DNA of 64,000 nt from Xestospongia bergquistia (taxonomy: Eukaryota > Porifera > Demospongiae > Haplosclerida > Petrosiidae). A program made the position numbers and the translations under genes. The notes below the pieces were generated by a model that saw nothing but the letters and a program-made list of their open reading frames with translations, did not search any database and was not told where the DNA came from. The DNA lies in contig OZ014420.1 of NCBI GenBank assembly GCA_963965975.1, positions 1,762,001 to 1,826,000 of the forward strand, read 5' to 3'. Within the stretch, counting starts at the first letter, position 1, and each line of letters starts with the position of its first letter. Below are positions 1 to 10,164 of the stretch, piece by piece.

Positions 1-185
1 TCTAATCCTTCAGGATCACCTTGTTGGAGAGGAAGTCTCATCATTGTAGCTATCCCTCCAAACTCAGGAACTACAGTCTCTGGTAAAGGAAAGTTGAATG
101 GTTTCTGAAGAGCTATAGCATGGTGGACTCCTCTCCTGTTGAAAAGTGATAGACAAAGCCTTAAAGAATGGCAAATCTTAGCCAT
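1..185 (-). CDS. Agmatinase-like ureohydrolase, copy A (5' end only, cut by window edge)
   Basis: The reading frame starts at the ATG complementary to 183-185 (MAKICHSL) and stays open to base 1, about 61 codons. It is almost identical to the start of copy D, including the basic N-terminal segment expected of a mitochondrial presequence and the motif [17 protein letters not shown]. Only the leader and the beginning of the ureohydrolase fold are visible, so the metal-binding motifs and the integrity of the gene cannot be judged. It lies directly downstream of the truncated copy B on the same strand. Confidence 0.7.
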   Translation of the reverse strand, partial: MAKICHSLRLCLSLFNRRGVHHAIALQKPFNFPLPETVVPEFGGIATMMRLPLQQGDPEGL

Positions 186-474
186 AGTCAACAAGTTATA
201 GTTAAATAGTGTTCATGCCAGGACAGCACTTTAATTCACGGGCGTTTATCAGGCATTACACTTCCCTTTTAAGGCGGGGCAGATTATACTTCCTAATAAG
301 GTGTGGCTGTGCTACACTAGGGTAATTTTGGCAACGATGCGTGAATATTTTCTCCTCCAAGGTAATTATCGCATTGCTATAATTACCGTGTAGCGGCTAA
401 TTTGGAAGAGAAAATTTCTAGCCCAACGAGTTACAGTATTACATTATTGTCAGTGATACAGCTGGGCAAGCTCA
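1..474. repeat. Segmental duplicate of 19732-20196
   Basis: Base 1 aligns with 19732 and the match runs to 474 (equivalent to 20196) with a few substitutions and small indels. It covers the 5' part of an agmatinase exon 1 and about 290 bp of its upstream flank. At 474/475 the similarity stops abruptly: here the sequence continues into exon 2 of agmatinase B, whereas at 20197 it continues into unrelated DNA. The non-coding part (186-449) shows no gene of its own. It is probably the promoter-proximal flank of copies A and D. Confidence 0.85.
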
Positions 475-1324
475 GGACGATGACTACCCATTTGCTCTCT
501 AATAGAATCCATTAAAGGAATCAAGGACTTTTGAGAGCAATCATCAGCCATGATCATTCGAAAACCCTATAATCATAACGTTAATTGAAATCGACTACAT
601 TTTATTTACAAACCTGTTCTTTTGGCCAATTAAAATCATATGGAGAATATCCTCCTCCTCTTAATCCAATTTGTACCACATAATTAGGATCAATAAGTCC
701 CTCTTCAACTGCTCGTCTGAACGGTGTTCCATGTGCTATCTTCTCTCCAAACATGGTATCATTCACATCTGCATGAGCATCAACCTGAATCATACCCACT
801 GGACCATATTTTGCACCTATGGCTCTCAAGACACCAAGAGCTAGAGTGTGATCTCCACCTATCCCTAGTGGTGTACAACCTACTGATAATATCTTCTTAT
901 AAACCTCAGTTATGTTATCTAGACTCTTTGAGAGATTGTATGGATTTACAGAGACATCCCCAATGTCAGCAACTTGTAAAGATTCAAATGGTGCTGCTCC
1001 AGTCATTCTGTTATGTGGACCTAGTACAGTAGACTCATGTTGTATCATTCTAGGTCCATGTCGGGTCCCTGATCTCCATGAAGTGCCGTTGTCCATTGGT
1101 ATTCCCACAAAACAGGCATCTAGTCCTTCAGGATTGGCTGGTTGTAGTGGTAGTCTCATCATAGTAGCTATCCCACCAAACTCAGGTACTACTGTTCCTG
1201 GAAAAGGGATGTTAAATCCTCCTGATCTGGTAAGAGTCGCAGTATGATGGATACTCCTTTTGAGAAGTGGAAGCCATCTCAATAATGATATAGTCTGTTT
1301 ATTCATAATCGAGATAGTAGCCAT
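450..1324 (-). pseudogene. Agmatinase-like copy B, 3'-truncated by an inserted duplication
   Basis: Exon 1 is 614-1324 (237 codons, ATG at 1322-1324, donor GTTTGT after CAG). Exon 2 starts at 566 after an ATAG acceptor and reads GFRMIMADDCSQKSLIPLMD. After about 30 codons the homology stops near 475, where the block shared with 20196 begins, and a TGA follows at 450-452. The product would be about 275 residues. It keeps GIGGDHTL and VDAHADVND but lacks the second metal-ligand motif (FDIDSIDP in copies C and D) and the whole C-terminus. An active binuclear-manganese enzyme is therefore not expected. Copy B is the most diverged of the four copies, with a different presequence (MATISIMNK). Its 5' end lies only 82 bp from the stop of copy C. 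Confidence 0.8.
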
Positions 1325-1405
1325 TTTGTTTATTATTAATAAAATATTTTCACTGCAAAACTAACGACACACCCTAATTAAAAATATTACACTGTTAGCA
1401 ATAAT

Positions 1406-1676
1406 CTATTTAGTGTATTTGACTCCAGGTAATACACATAACATTTCAAAGAGCAGGTTAGCAGCAGTAAGGGCAGTTGCTCCAGAAGCATCATACAATG
1501 GATTAACCTATATATAGTAGAATATAATATAGAAACTTAATGAGCAAGTACTGACCTCAACAAGATCTGTTGCAACAAGATTAATTCCTCGTAAACCTCT
1601 GATGATCTCCAGTGCTTGCATAGATGTCAATCCTCCTACTTCTGGAGTACCTGTATATATGCATATGTATTTTATT

Positions 1677-1709
<33 letters not shown>

Positions 1710-1714
1710 TATAC

Positions 1715-1767
<53 letters not shown>

Positions 1768-2731
1768 CAAAAGGTATTCTTACCTGTTCCAGGACAAAAA
1801 GAAGGATCAATAGAGTCAATATCAAATGTGAGATATACAGGTCGATTCCCACCCATTTGTTCTCTTACAGATTTCATTAAAGGTACTAGAGATTTGTTCC
1901 AGCACTCAGTGGCCATAACCATACGAAAACCCTAAACAGAAAACTCTTTTTAATTGAGTTAACATCTCATAATAGATAACATATAACTATTATTAAACTT
2001 TAATATATTTCTTTCAATAACAATATTATTCACGTGCACGTGTCGTTTACCTGATCTCGTGGCCATTTATAGTCATCAGGTCCATATCCTCCTCCTCGTA
2101 ACCCAATTTGGACCACATAATTAGGATCAATAAGTCCTTCTTCAACTGCTCGTCTCATTGGTGTTCCATGAGCTATCTTTTCTCCAAACATGGTATCATT
2201 CACATCTGCATGAGCATCAACATGAATCATACCCACTGGACCGTATTTGTCACTGACAGCTCTCAGCACACCAAGAGCTAGAGTATGGTCTCCACCTATC
2301 CCAATTGGAATACATTTAGCATTGAGGATCTTCTTATAAAACTCAGTGATGTTATTGAGGCTCTTTGAGAGATTGAATGGGTTCACAGGAACATCACCAA
2401 TATCGGCAACTTGCAAAGATTCAAATGGTGCAGCTCCAGTCACTCTGCTGTATGGACCAATCAAACTAGACTCATGTCGTATCATTCTAGGTCCATGTCT
2501 TGTTCCTGATCTCCATGAAGTACCATTATCCATTGGTATTCCCACAAAACAGACATCTAATCCTTCAGGATCTCCTTGTTGGAGAGGAAGTCTCATCATT
2601 GTAGCTATCCCTCCAAATTCAGGAACCACAAATTCTGATAAAGGGAAATTGAATGACTTTTGAAGACCTGCAGCATAGTGGACTCCTCTCCTGTTGAAAA
2701 GAGACAGACCAGACCTTAAAAGATGATACAT
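1406..2731 (-). CDS. AGMAT: Agmatinase-like mitochondrial ureohydrolase, copy C (complete, 4 exons)
   Basis: The exons on the minus strand are 2051-2731, 1784-1931, 1556-1650 and 1406-1507. All junctions are GT-AG and the total is 1026 nt, giving 341 residues, the usual length for animal agmatinase. Visible ureohydrolase motifs are [19 protein letters not shown] and [18 protein letters not shown], which supply the His and Asp ligands of the two Mn ions. [16 protein letters not shown] and [17 protein letters not shown] follow agmatinase rather than true arginase. The family hydrolyses agmatine to putrescine and urea; the vertebrate AGMAT protein is now also described as a guanidino-acid hydrolase, so the substrate here is uncertain. 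A basic N-terminus ([16 protein letters not shown]) suggests mitochondrial import. The 133-bp intron 2 is mostly microsatellite. An in-frame ATA three codons upstream corresponds to the start ATG of copies A and D. Confidence 0.9.
1676..1765. repeat. Microsatellite (CATA)n-(TA)n-(GT)n inside an agmatinase C intron
   Basis: A run of CATA/TATA units passes into about 22 GT units and fills most of intron 2 of agmatinase copy C. The equivalent intron of copy D (18931-18984) is 54 bp and has no such tract, so this is an expansion specific to copy C. Confidence 0.9.
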
Positions 2732-4212
2732 TTTAGCTATTGTCAGTAGCCCACGGAATATTCGTAGATAAACACTTAATATCCAAAAAAATTTCCGATT
2801 ATATAAAATTTAATAACTATCCTATACTTAATAAACCATGTAGGTATTGCATTTATCAGATAAGTTGATTAAAGAAATTAATTGAAGAAAATATAACAGT
2901 GCCTTCTGGAACTCTGTAAGTCTTAATGGGCCGGGGTGTTGTGAAAGTCAAGATTTTAGCTCCTTGCCAAGTTAAGAAAGATTTGACACTATTCTCCTAA
3001 TCTTGTTTAGTCCACCTCTCCATACCAGGAAGACAAACGTTTTAAGTAGATAGTTATAATTAGGAGGCAGGAAAAGATCAAAGCAAAGATTCAATTGCAA
3101 ATTCCATTCAGGCTACCAGCATTAAAATATAGAACTATTATGGGTATTTTGTGCATATATTACCCAACAACATTAAATCTACCCACTTTAAAGCTATAAT
3201 ATTGGTATATATAGTTATGCATGGCCTTCATGACGAAGGCAATGGCCAACATATTGTATACTATATATTTGCATTCCAATTGATACAATAGCAGTATTGT
3301 ATATATTAAAATCAAAGTATAATCATGTGATGTGTGACAGATAAGGCTATCATGTGACTTCTAGTACATGAACAAGTTTAACCAGCTATAATAGGTGGAA
3401 TATAAGTTGGATAATCTTACTTATAATATAGTACATATAAATTGAACTTTAGTAGAGATGTAGTACCACAGTAAAAATTGATTTATTGATTTAACCAATA
3501 TATAGGTTGCATGTAAAGTATACATTATACTACCTAACACAGTATCAGATTTACTAAAGAGTCAATCTGATAGTACGTTAAAGATGTTTAGTGTTTAGTC
3601 AATCTGATAGTACATTAGCAATGTTTAGTCAATTTGATAAATGTGTTAACAATGTTTAGTCAATGTGATGGTATGTTAGGAATGTCTAGTCAATCTGATA
3701 GTACATTAGGGATGAAAAGAAATGATGTATACTTTACATCCAACCTGTAAAACCATATATTGGTTAAATCAACCAATCAAATTTTACTATAGTTTGTACA
3801 TGCACAAATCTTCTGACAGAGTGGTCTGATTAATATGACATTTGACTGTTGACAGGACCTGTTTACAAAGTACGATTGCTGACAGTACTTGTGAATGTTA
3901 AGTTTATGATAAGTAATTCTCTCTCTTAATTCTATAACAGCTAATAGCTATTACAAGAATAGAGTTATAACATCTATGACGATTGTCGCAAAGATAGTTA
4001 CTTGTCTACCCGAGCACTTGAGGTCTAATCAGTGCTCAAATTTTATAAACATATTTGATAAAATTATATAGCACAGCTGCTGTGACTTTAGTCACTTTAT
4101 TCATATAAACTTAGTACTCACTCTAAACGACAAATAACACAGTGAAACTAGCTGTTATTTTATTTCAAGCTTTATCACAATTGAATTAATTTTGATGCAA
4201 ATATAGGATGTC
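2732..4212. other. Intergenic region between agmatinase C and the first arginyl-tRNA synthetase
   Basis: No credible coding sequence is visible on either strand. The two flanking genes are divergent, so promoters for both should lie here, but I can point to no specific site. The only clear structure is the inverted-repeat element at 3471-3787, listed separately. Confidence 0.5.
3471..3787. mobile_element. MITE-like element with about 60-bp inverted termini and an internal tandem repeat
   Basis: The left arm (3471-3530) and the reverse complement of the right arm (3723-3787) share GATTTAACCAATATAT and ATGTAAAGTATACAT in the same order. The right arm has about 9 extra bases between them. Between the arms (3561-3718) lie about five degenerate 30-36-bp units built on GTCAATCTGATAGTACATTA. 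There is no coding capacity. Target-site duplications are not obvious, so the exact ends and superfamily are unknown. A diverged relative lies at 15370-15835. Confidence 0.65.
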
Positions 4213-4373
4213 TCTATTATTAGAACACATCGATCTATTTTTAGAATAGCGTCATTGACTTCCTGCAGTAGTATTGTTCTTTGTAAAGAGGTTCAAGGAA
4301 GAAGATCCAAATATTACAGGTGAACGCTGCAGTGAACGTTTTTTATGACAGATTCATTTACTTTATCATAAAA

Positions 4374-6823
4374 ATAGCATCTCTTGAGAAGGTAAGTACT
4401 ATCGCAGCTTCAAATAGCACACGAATTTTAATACAACTATTTTATTAAATTTATGTAGGAGAGCCTCAATATGATAAATATTCGTGAAGAGATCACTAAC
4501 TTGTTTTGGGATGCTGTTCAGAAGACATTTCCTGATTTTTCTAGTTCCCAAACAAAAGCTATTATCCAACCATCAGGTAATGATAAATTTGGAGATTACA
4601 AGTGTACAGTGGCTATGCCAATTGCTAAAGTATGTGAAATGTACAAATTGTATTCATTATATTATGTCATTGTCTTTTACAAGTTATTAAAACAATCTGG
4701 AGAAAGCAAAAATCCAAAGGATATTGCTCAAATGATATTGGAATGCCTTCCAAGCTCACCATCAATTGAAAAGGTTAGTCAATTGACAGTGTTCATTGCA
4801 TATTTCTACAAATTATTTGCAGTATGAAATAGCTGGACCTGGATTTGTCAATATTTACCTCAAGCAATCCTTTGTCTCTTCAACAATCTCAGACATTCTC
4901 AAAAATGGTGTACGACCTCCTCCTATTCAGCAAAAACGTAGGATTGTGGTTGATTTCTCTTCACCAAATGTCGCCAAAGAAATGCATGTTGGTCATTTAA
5001 GATCTACCATCATTGGAGAAAGTATTTGTCGTCTGTTAGAGTTTGCTGGTCATGATGTTGTTAGGTCTGTAAATATTAATAATATGTTAACCAAGGATTT
5101 TCATTTCTTTACAAAAGGCTAAATCACATTGGTGACTGGGGTACACAGTTTGGCATGCTGATTGCTCATTTAAAAGACAAATTTCCAGATTATACTACTG
5201 TTTCTCCACCTATTGGAGACCTACATTTATTTTATCAGGTATTACTTCATTCATATTGCTATTTGTCTAATCTAGTGACACAATATAGGAATCCAAGAAA
5301 CGTTTTGATCAAGATAGTGAATTCAAAAAAAGGGCCTATGCTGATGTAGTTAGACTTCAACAAGGAGACACTGAAGTGCGCAAAGGTTGGAGTTTGATCT
5401 GTGATGTCTCTCGACAAGGTATACAAAACAATTACTTTTATGCTGATGACTTCTCAATTTAGAGTTTAACATTATTTATGAGAGACTTGGAATAACATTA
5501 ACTGAAAGAGGAGAATCATTTTATCAACCCTTTATGCCTGGAATAGTCAGTGACTTGGAAAGCAAAGGTAAAAAAATCAAATCAAATATTAAGCTAACAC
5601 TTAAGCCTCCTGATAATGTTAACTAGGACTTGTTAAATTAGATGAAGGACGCAAGGTTGTATTTGTTCCTGGCCAACAAGTTCCACTTACTGTGGAGAAA
5701 TCAGATGGAGGATACACTTATGATACATCAGATATGGCAGCTTTGTGGCATCGTGTGAAGGAGGAAAAGGCTGACTGGATTATTTATGTGGTTGATTCTG
5801 GACAGGTATCTCTTCAAATGAACATACAAGTTTCTATGTTCACCTAATTGTTTAATAATTGTAGTCTCTTCATTTTAAAACTGTATTTGAAGCTGGTAGG
5901 ATGGCTGGCTATGCACCAGATCATGTGAGACTTGATCACGTTGGATTTGGTGTGGTTCTTGGAGAGGACAAGTAAGAAAATATAGTACTTGTTTATTACT
6001 TTTTCATGCATAATGACATGCAGGAAGAAGTTTAAGACTAGGTCTGGTGATACAGTTCGCTTACGGGATTTGCTAGATGAAGGCTTAGAGCATTCCTTAG
6101 CCCGTCTGAAAGAAAAGGGAAGAGATCAGGTATGACAATGCTTCAAAATTGATGATATTGTTCCCAAATTAAAATAAGGCTTTGACTAAAGATGAACTTG
6201 AAGCTGCTCAAAAATCAGTTGCTTATGGTTGTATAAAATATGCTGACTTGTGTCACAACAGAAATAATGATTATGTCTTCTCCTTTGACAAGGTATGTAT
6301 ATATTTATGTGTGCATTGTGTTTGTTAATGTAATCTCCAATGATATTGATTATCTATAGATGTTGGATGATCGTGGCAATACTGCTGTTTATATGCTGTA
6401 TGCCTACACTCGCATTAGGTATTACAATATACCCACAAAATAAAGAATTCCTTTACATTGTGTAGGTCTATCATTCGATTGTCTGGAGTCACTGACAAAC
6501 AACTAGAAGAAGCTATCTTTTCTGTTCCAATTGATGTTTCCCATGAGAAAGAGTTCAAATTAGCTAAGTGTATTTCTCGTTTTCCTGAGATTCTAATACA
6601 GATAATGCATGATCTTTGTCCCCATACACTCTGTGATTACTTGTATGAGATGTGTACTACTATGACAGAGTTCTATGATGCTTGCTACTGTGTTGAAAAG
6701 GACAAAGAAACAGGTGATATCATACAAGTTAATATGAGTCGTATTCTTTTGTGTGAAGCTACTCGTCAGGTTCTTTACCAAGCACTCCATATTCTTGGGA
6801 TTGAACCACTTGAGAAAATGTAA
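4374..6823 (+). CDS. RARS1: Arginyl-tRNA synthetase (cytosolic type), copy 1
   Basis: Exons from the ATG at 4471 are 4471-4629, 4684-4773, 4823-5064, 5118-5238, 5289-5418, 5463-5567, 5627-5805, 5865-5971, 6024-6129, 6179-6292, 6360-6418 and 6466-6823. They sum to 1770 nt (589 residues) in one frame. The product charges tRNA-Arg in the cytosol. Visible features are an N-terminal additional domain (KFGDYKC), the class I HIGH signature as [24 protein letters not shown], a KFKTRSGD loop in place of KMSKS, and a C-terminal anticodon-binding region ending in LGIEPLEKM. It lacks the leucine-zipper N-extension of vertebrate RARS1. A short upstream exon ending at 4391 (xASLEK, then GTAAGT, joining 4459) once carried the start, but that codon is now ATA (4374-4376). 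Translation would have to use the ATG at 4471. The first intron of the list (54 bp, in frame, stop-free) could be retained. Confidence 0.88.
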
Positions 6824-7004
6824 CTTTTAGATTGTAACTGTTATAATACTAGTGTTGATTTAAGAATAAATATTTTATTAAGAAATATTGAAAAAATCTA
6901 ATTTTTATGAGTTAACACAACAACAAGAACTAGACAGTATATACTAAAGGTTCAACCTAATAATTACTATACAGACCAGTCATTTTAATTAGAATTCTCC
7001 ATGT
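6824..7004. terminator. Overlapping polyadenylation signals of two convergent genes (copy 1)
   Basis: AATAAA on the plus strand (6865-6870), 42 bp after the synthetase stop, is followed within 4 bp by AATAAA on the minus strand (plus 6874-6879). The minus-strand signal lies about 125 bp after the carrier stop. The two transcripts therefore probably share a compact 181-bp bidirectional 3' region. Confidence 0.55.
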
Positions 7005-7978
7005 TCATTCTGGCCAATAATTTCTCGTATATGTCATAGCTGGCAGTAGAGTACAACTATTAAGGAAGGCTCTCACCAAAGCTGGAGCTAGACCACGATA
7101 CATACCTCTTACTCCATCAGCTTTAATGATTTTAATAAAACAGTCCATAATTCCTTTGTAGTTGGGTTGATCAGGTAAACCAGAGCTCTGTATACGTGTT
7201 TTAACAACATCAATTGGATAATTAACAATCCAAGATATACAACCAGCTGTACCTCCAGCAATACTAGTTTGAATTAAAGAGAGATCCTTTACAGATCGAT
7301 TTGCACAAGCTGCCCAATGAGAACGTATTTGATCATATGAAGCTATGTAAATTGTAAAACCAGGACAATCTCTGAATACTGTAGCTGTCAAACCCTTGCT
7401 CAGACCTCGAACACCATCAGCTCTCCAAATGCGCTTAGACTGCTCCACAGGACCAACGTAGTTTTGCTTTGCTGTCCTTTTCCCAACATTTTGATACTGC
7501 ATGTGTATTTTAATCAATTCCATAGGACTACATACAAAAGATTGTGCTATTCCTGCAGCACCTCCAGCCAGAGCAGAAACAAGAAGGCTATCTTCTCTAT
7601 TACTATTTCCATGAGAGAGCAACTCCTTTGTATATCCTTCAACGCAAAATACAATAGCATTGACAGCTACCTGCCCCCCTAGAGGGTATGCCATACCCTT
7701 GTACAATCCTCTAATCTATAAAAGATATTGAAGACTAGTACTATTAGAATACGTCATAAACATATATTTGCTGACCCCTTCATACTTGAATGTCTTGATA
7801 AAACAGTCTACAAAGTTCTTGTACTGTTTTGCTAGTTGATTATCTTGCATACGAGTCTAGAATATTTACATATACAATTAAAACTAATGCATCAAAATTG
7901 ATGCGTACTTTGACTGTATCAAACGGATGACAAGATATAACTCCAACACATCCTGAAAACATCGTTTATGATAATAAT

Positions 7979-8035
<57 letters not shown>

Positions 8036-8105
8036 GGCTGTATATGTTTTATAACTCACCTCCAAAAGATCCTGCAGTTATATCTCGAAAAGCTGTGTTA
8101 CCCAT
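7005..8105 (-). CDS. Mitochondrial carrier, SLC25A29-like (basic amino acids), copy 1
   Basis: The exons on the minus strand are 8060-8105, 7909-7952, 7776-7856 and 7005-7715, totalling 882 nt (293 residues). Three carrier modules carry the Px[DE]xx[KR] signatures: CHPFDTVKTRMQ, CSPMELIKIHMQ and NYPIDVVKTRIQ. The family forms six-helix transporters in the inner mitochondrial membrane. CSPMELIK and YPIDVVKTRIQSSGL point to the SLC25A29/45/48 branch rather than the carnitine carrier SLC25A20. In animals SLC25A29 moves arginine, lysine and ornithine, so this substrate is an inference from sequence style. The gene is tail to tail with a synthetase copy. This copy reads WAACANRS where the others read WAGPNRS, one codon longer. 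Confidence 0.82.
7979..8034. repeat. (TAG)n microsatellite in carrier copy 1, intron 1
   Basis: About 18 uninterrupted trinucleotide units lie in the first intron. The same site in carrier copy 2 (13767-13797) has about 10 units, so the tract changed length after the duplication. Confidence 0.9.
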
Positions 8106-9995
8106 CTTTGGTATCAAATGCACTATCTCCTTTGACTGACTTATCGACAAATACGCTATATCGCTAGCTATAATAATTTGTGATATCATTTCTAATAATA
8201 GAATAGCTGATAGTAGCTTCCTTGAGATTAAAATTATTACAATAATAGTTAATACATAGCGTTTGATTTTTAAATCACGTGAAAGCTTAACGTACAGGAA
8301 GCGATCACGAAAATTAAATCAAGCGTGTAATTCTAAAGCGCGGGTTCTGGTACGCTAACGCATGTAATGCCTTTAGTACTTCATTCGGGAGATATAAAGT
8401 TAGAAACATCATTTTGTAAATGATGAATTTAAACAGTCATATGAGACAATGCATAAATAGCCTAGGCCTGTATGAATCGAGAACATAATTTTTATCTTGT
8501 ATGACTCAATGCATGCAGTGATCATGAGGTATAAATAAAATTAATTATTATTGCAAATTGATTGGTCTGTTGGTTTTAAAATAAGAACTGCTATCTCAGC
8601 ATGATCTGATTTCTATTGAGGATACTCTATTTATATATAATGGAGTGGTAGATCAGTTTTGTTGTGTTAAAATCTTTTTTCAAAGCTTCCAAGCACTATA
8701 TATATATAGGCTATGGAAATGCTGCCATATAAATAATCATTTTATAATCCAATAAAGAGACTACAGATCTGTTGCATAGATCATGTGCTTAAGAGAGACA
8801 TGACAGTAGCTGGCAGTTCTCCAATTATATATAAAATCAACCTGTTCTAGAAGTTTTGCAACCTTGACCAAACTTTTCCAAACAAAGATTCACAAAACTT
8901 GGAATACATACAACCCAGAAGTTTTTCAGTCTTAAAGCTTCAAGATGTCATGGGCACAGCAAAAGATATCAAACAGAATTATACATGTTGTCAATCCATT
9001 CACTAAGATACAGCACATTATTACATTACAACTAGACTATATATATGCAGCACCTCTTTTTGTGAAGTGGACATACTGATATACATATATATATATAAAT
9101 ACACACATATATAAACAGCTATATGTTTACATTTGTATTTCTAATATATATATAATGGTATAATATAATAATTCATTAACATATTAAATCATTGATTCAA
9201 ACAATGGTACTTTGTTAAAAGAGGGTTATTAAGAGTACAACCGTTAATGCTATCAATACTAGTACAACCAGTGTTATCATGCATCAATACCATCAATATA
9301 CTAATACAACCAATAACACACTAACAATACCATCAATATAATCAATAACATACCATCAATACTATCAATGCCATCAATACTACTGTATACAGCTGTTCGA
9401 TTCATTAATTATATTACATATTGCTGTCATAGAGTTATTGATTGGTGATAATACTAATACTAATTATAGTGATATGACAGTATAGTGGTATTAATGATAT
9501 AACAGGTTGTATTGGTATTGATGGTGTGTTATTGGTTGTATTGGCTACAATATGGTTTACAAGATTGCTTTTGTTCATTGTATTCATCATCTATGTTCAT
9601 GTACATTCAAATCAACACCTGATTTAATCAATGTGTGGTTATATGTAGCAAAATTATATGTTGTGTAAAGTAAACATCATACTATATTGATTACTAATTT
9701 ATGTATTGTCTGTTTATGTAGATAATAATGATTGTATCTTTCTTCTTAGACAAAAAAAATGATAGCTGGTGCTAGGTTAGAGATCTGTTATTATGGATTC
9801 ATATATACACTTTGATGTATTTTGTTGGGATCCATCCAATGAAATGATGTCCATACATGAATCAATTAATTGAAATGACTTATTTATTACAATAGTAATA
9901 TAATCCAAAATTATATCATAGTATCTTTAAAATTATTGTCATCCTTAATATAAAGATAAACAGTCAAAGTCATTAGTACATTAGTAATTACTCAA
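8106..9995. other. Non-coding DNA downstream of unit 1, with an imperfect inverted repeat
   Basis: No credible gene is visible. The first 250 bp are the upstream flank of carrier copy 1. An AT microsatellite sits near 9080-9170. From about 9235 to 9555 the sequence is made of short units like TACCATCAATA and ATACAACCAAT, followed by their reverse complements (TATTGGTATTGATGG, TTATTGGTTGTATTGG), forming a long imperfect hairpin. From about 9610 to 9985 lies the left part of a MITE whose right arm is missing. Confidence 0.55.
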
Positions 9996-10164
9996 TCTAT
10001 TATTAGAACACATCGATCTATTTTTAGAATAGCGCCATTGACTTCCTGCAGTAGTATTGTTCTTTGCAAAGAGGTTTATCCAAGCAAGGAAGAAGATCCA
10101 AATATTGCAGGTGAACGCTGCAGTGAACGTTTTTTATGACAGATTCATTTACTTTATCATAAAA

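Larger units (their letters stand above)
4213..9985. repeat. Tandem segmental duplication, unit 1 (5.8 kb)
   Basis: This unit is colinear with 9996-15740 and only a few percent different. It contains a tRNA synthetase gene, a mitochondrial carrier gene and about 1.9 kb of downstream non-coding DNA. Both units begin with TCTATTATTAGAACAC. Unit 1 ends inside a half MITE at about 9985, which abuts unit 2 within roughly 10 bp. Every exon of both genes has the same length in the two units except for one codon in the last carrier exon. Confidence 0.85.

Noticed and set aside
1406..2731. Calling the ureohydrolases true arginases
   Set aside because: HGTP(F/M)[29 protein letters not shown] and NLLFEMLC match the agmatinase/guanidino-acid hydrolase branch. 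The arginase-specific substrate loops were not seen.
7005..8105. Calling the carriers SLC25A20 (carnitine/acylcarnitine)
   Set aside because: The second signature CSPMELIK and the third YPIDVVKTRIQSSGL fit the SLC25A29/45/48 branch better. SLC25A20 has a different second signature (a PGER-type motif).
8820..9160. Possible short gene starting ATGTCATGGG near 8945 (duplicate at 14709)
   Set aside because: The frame is about 60-70 codons, low complexity and disrupted differently in the two copies, with no homology recognised.
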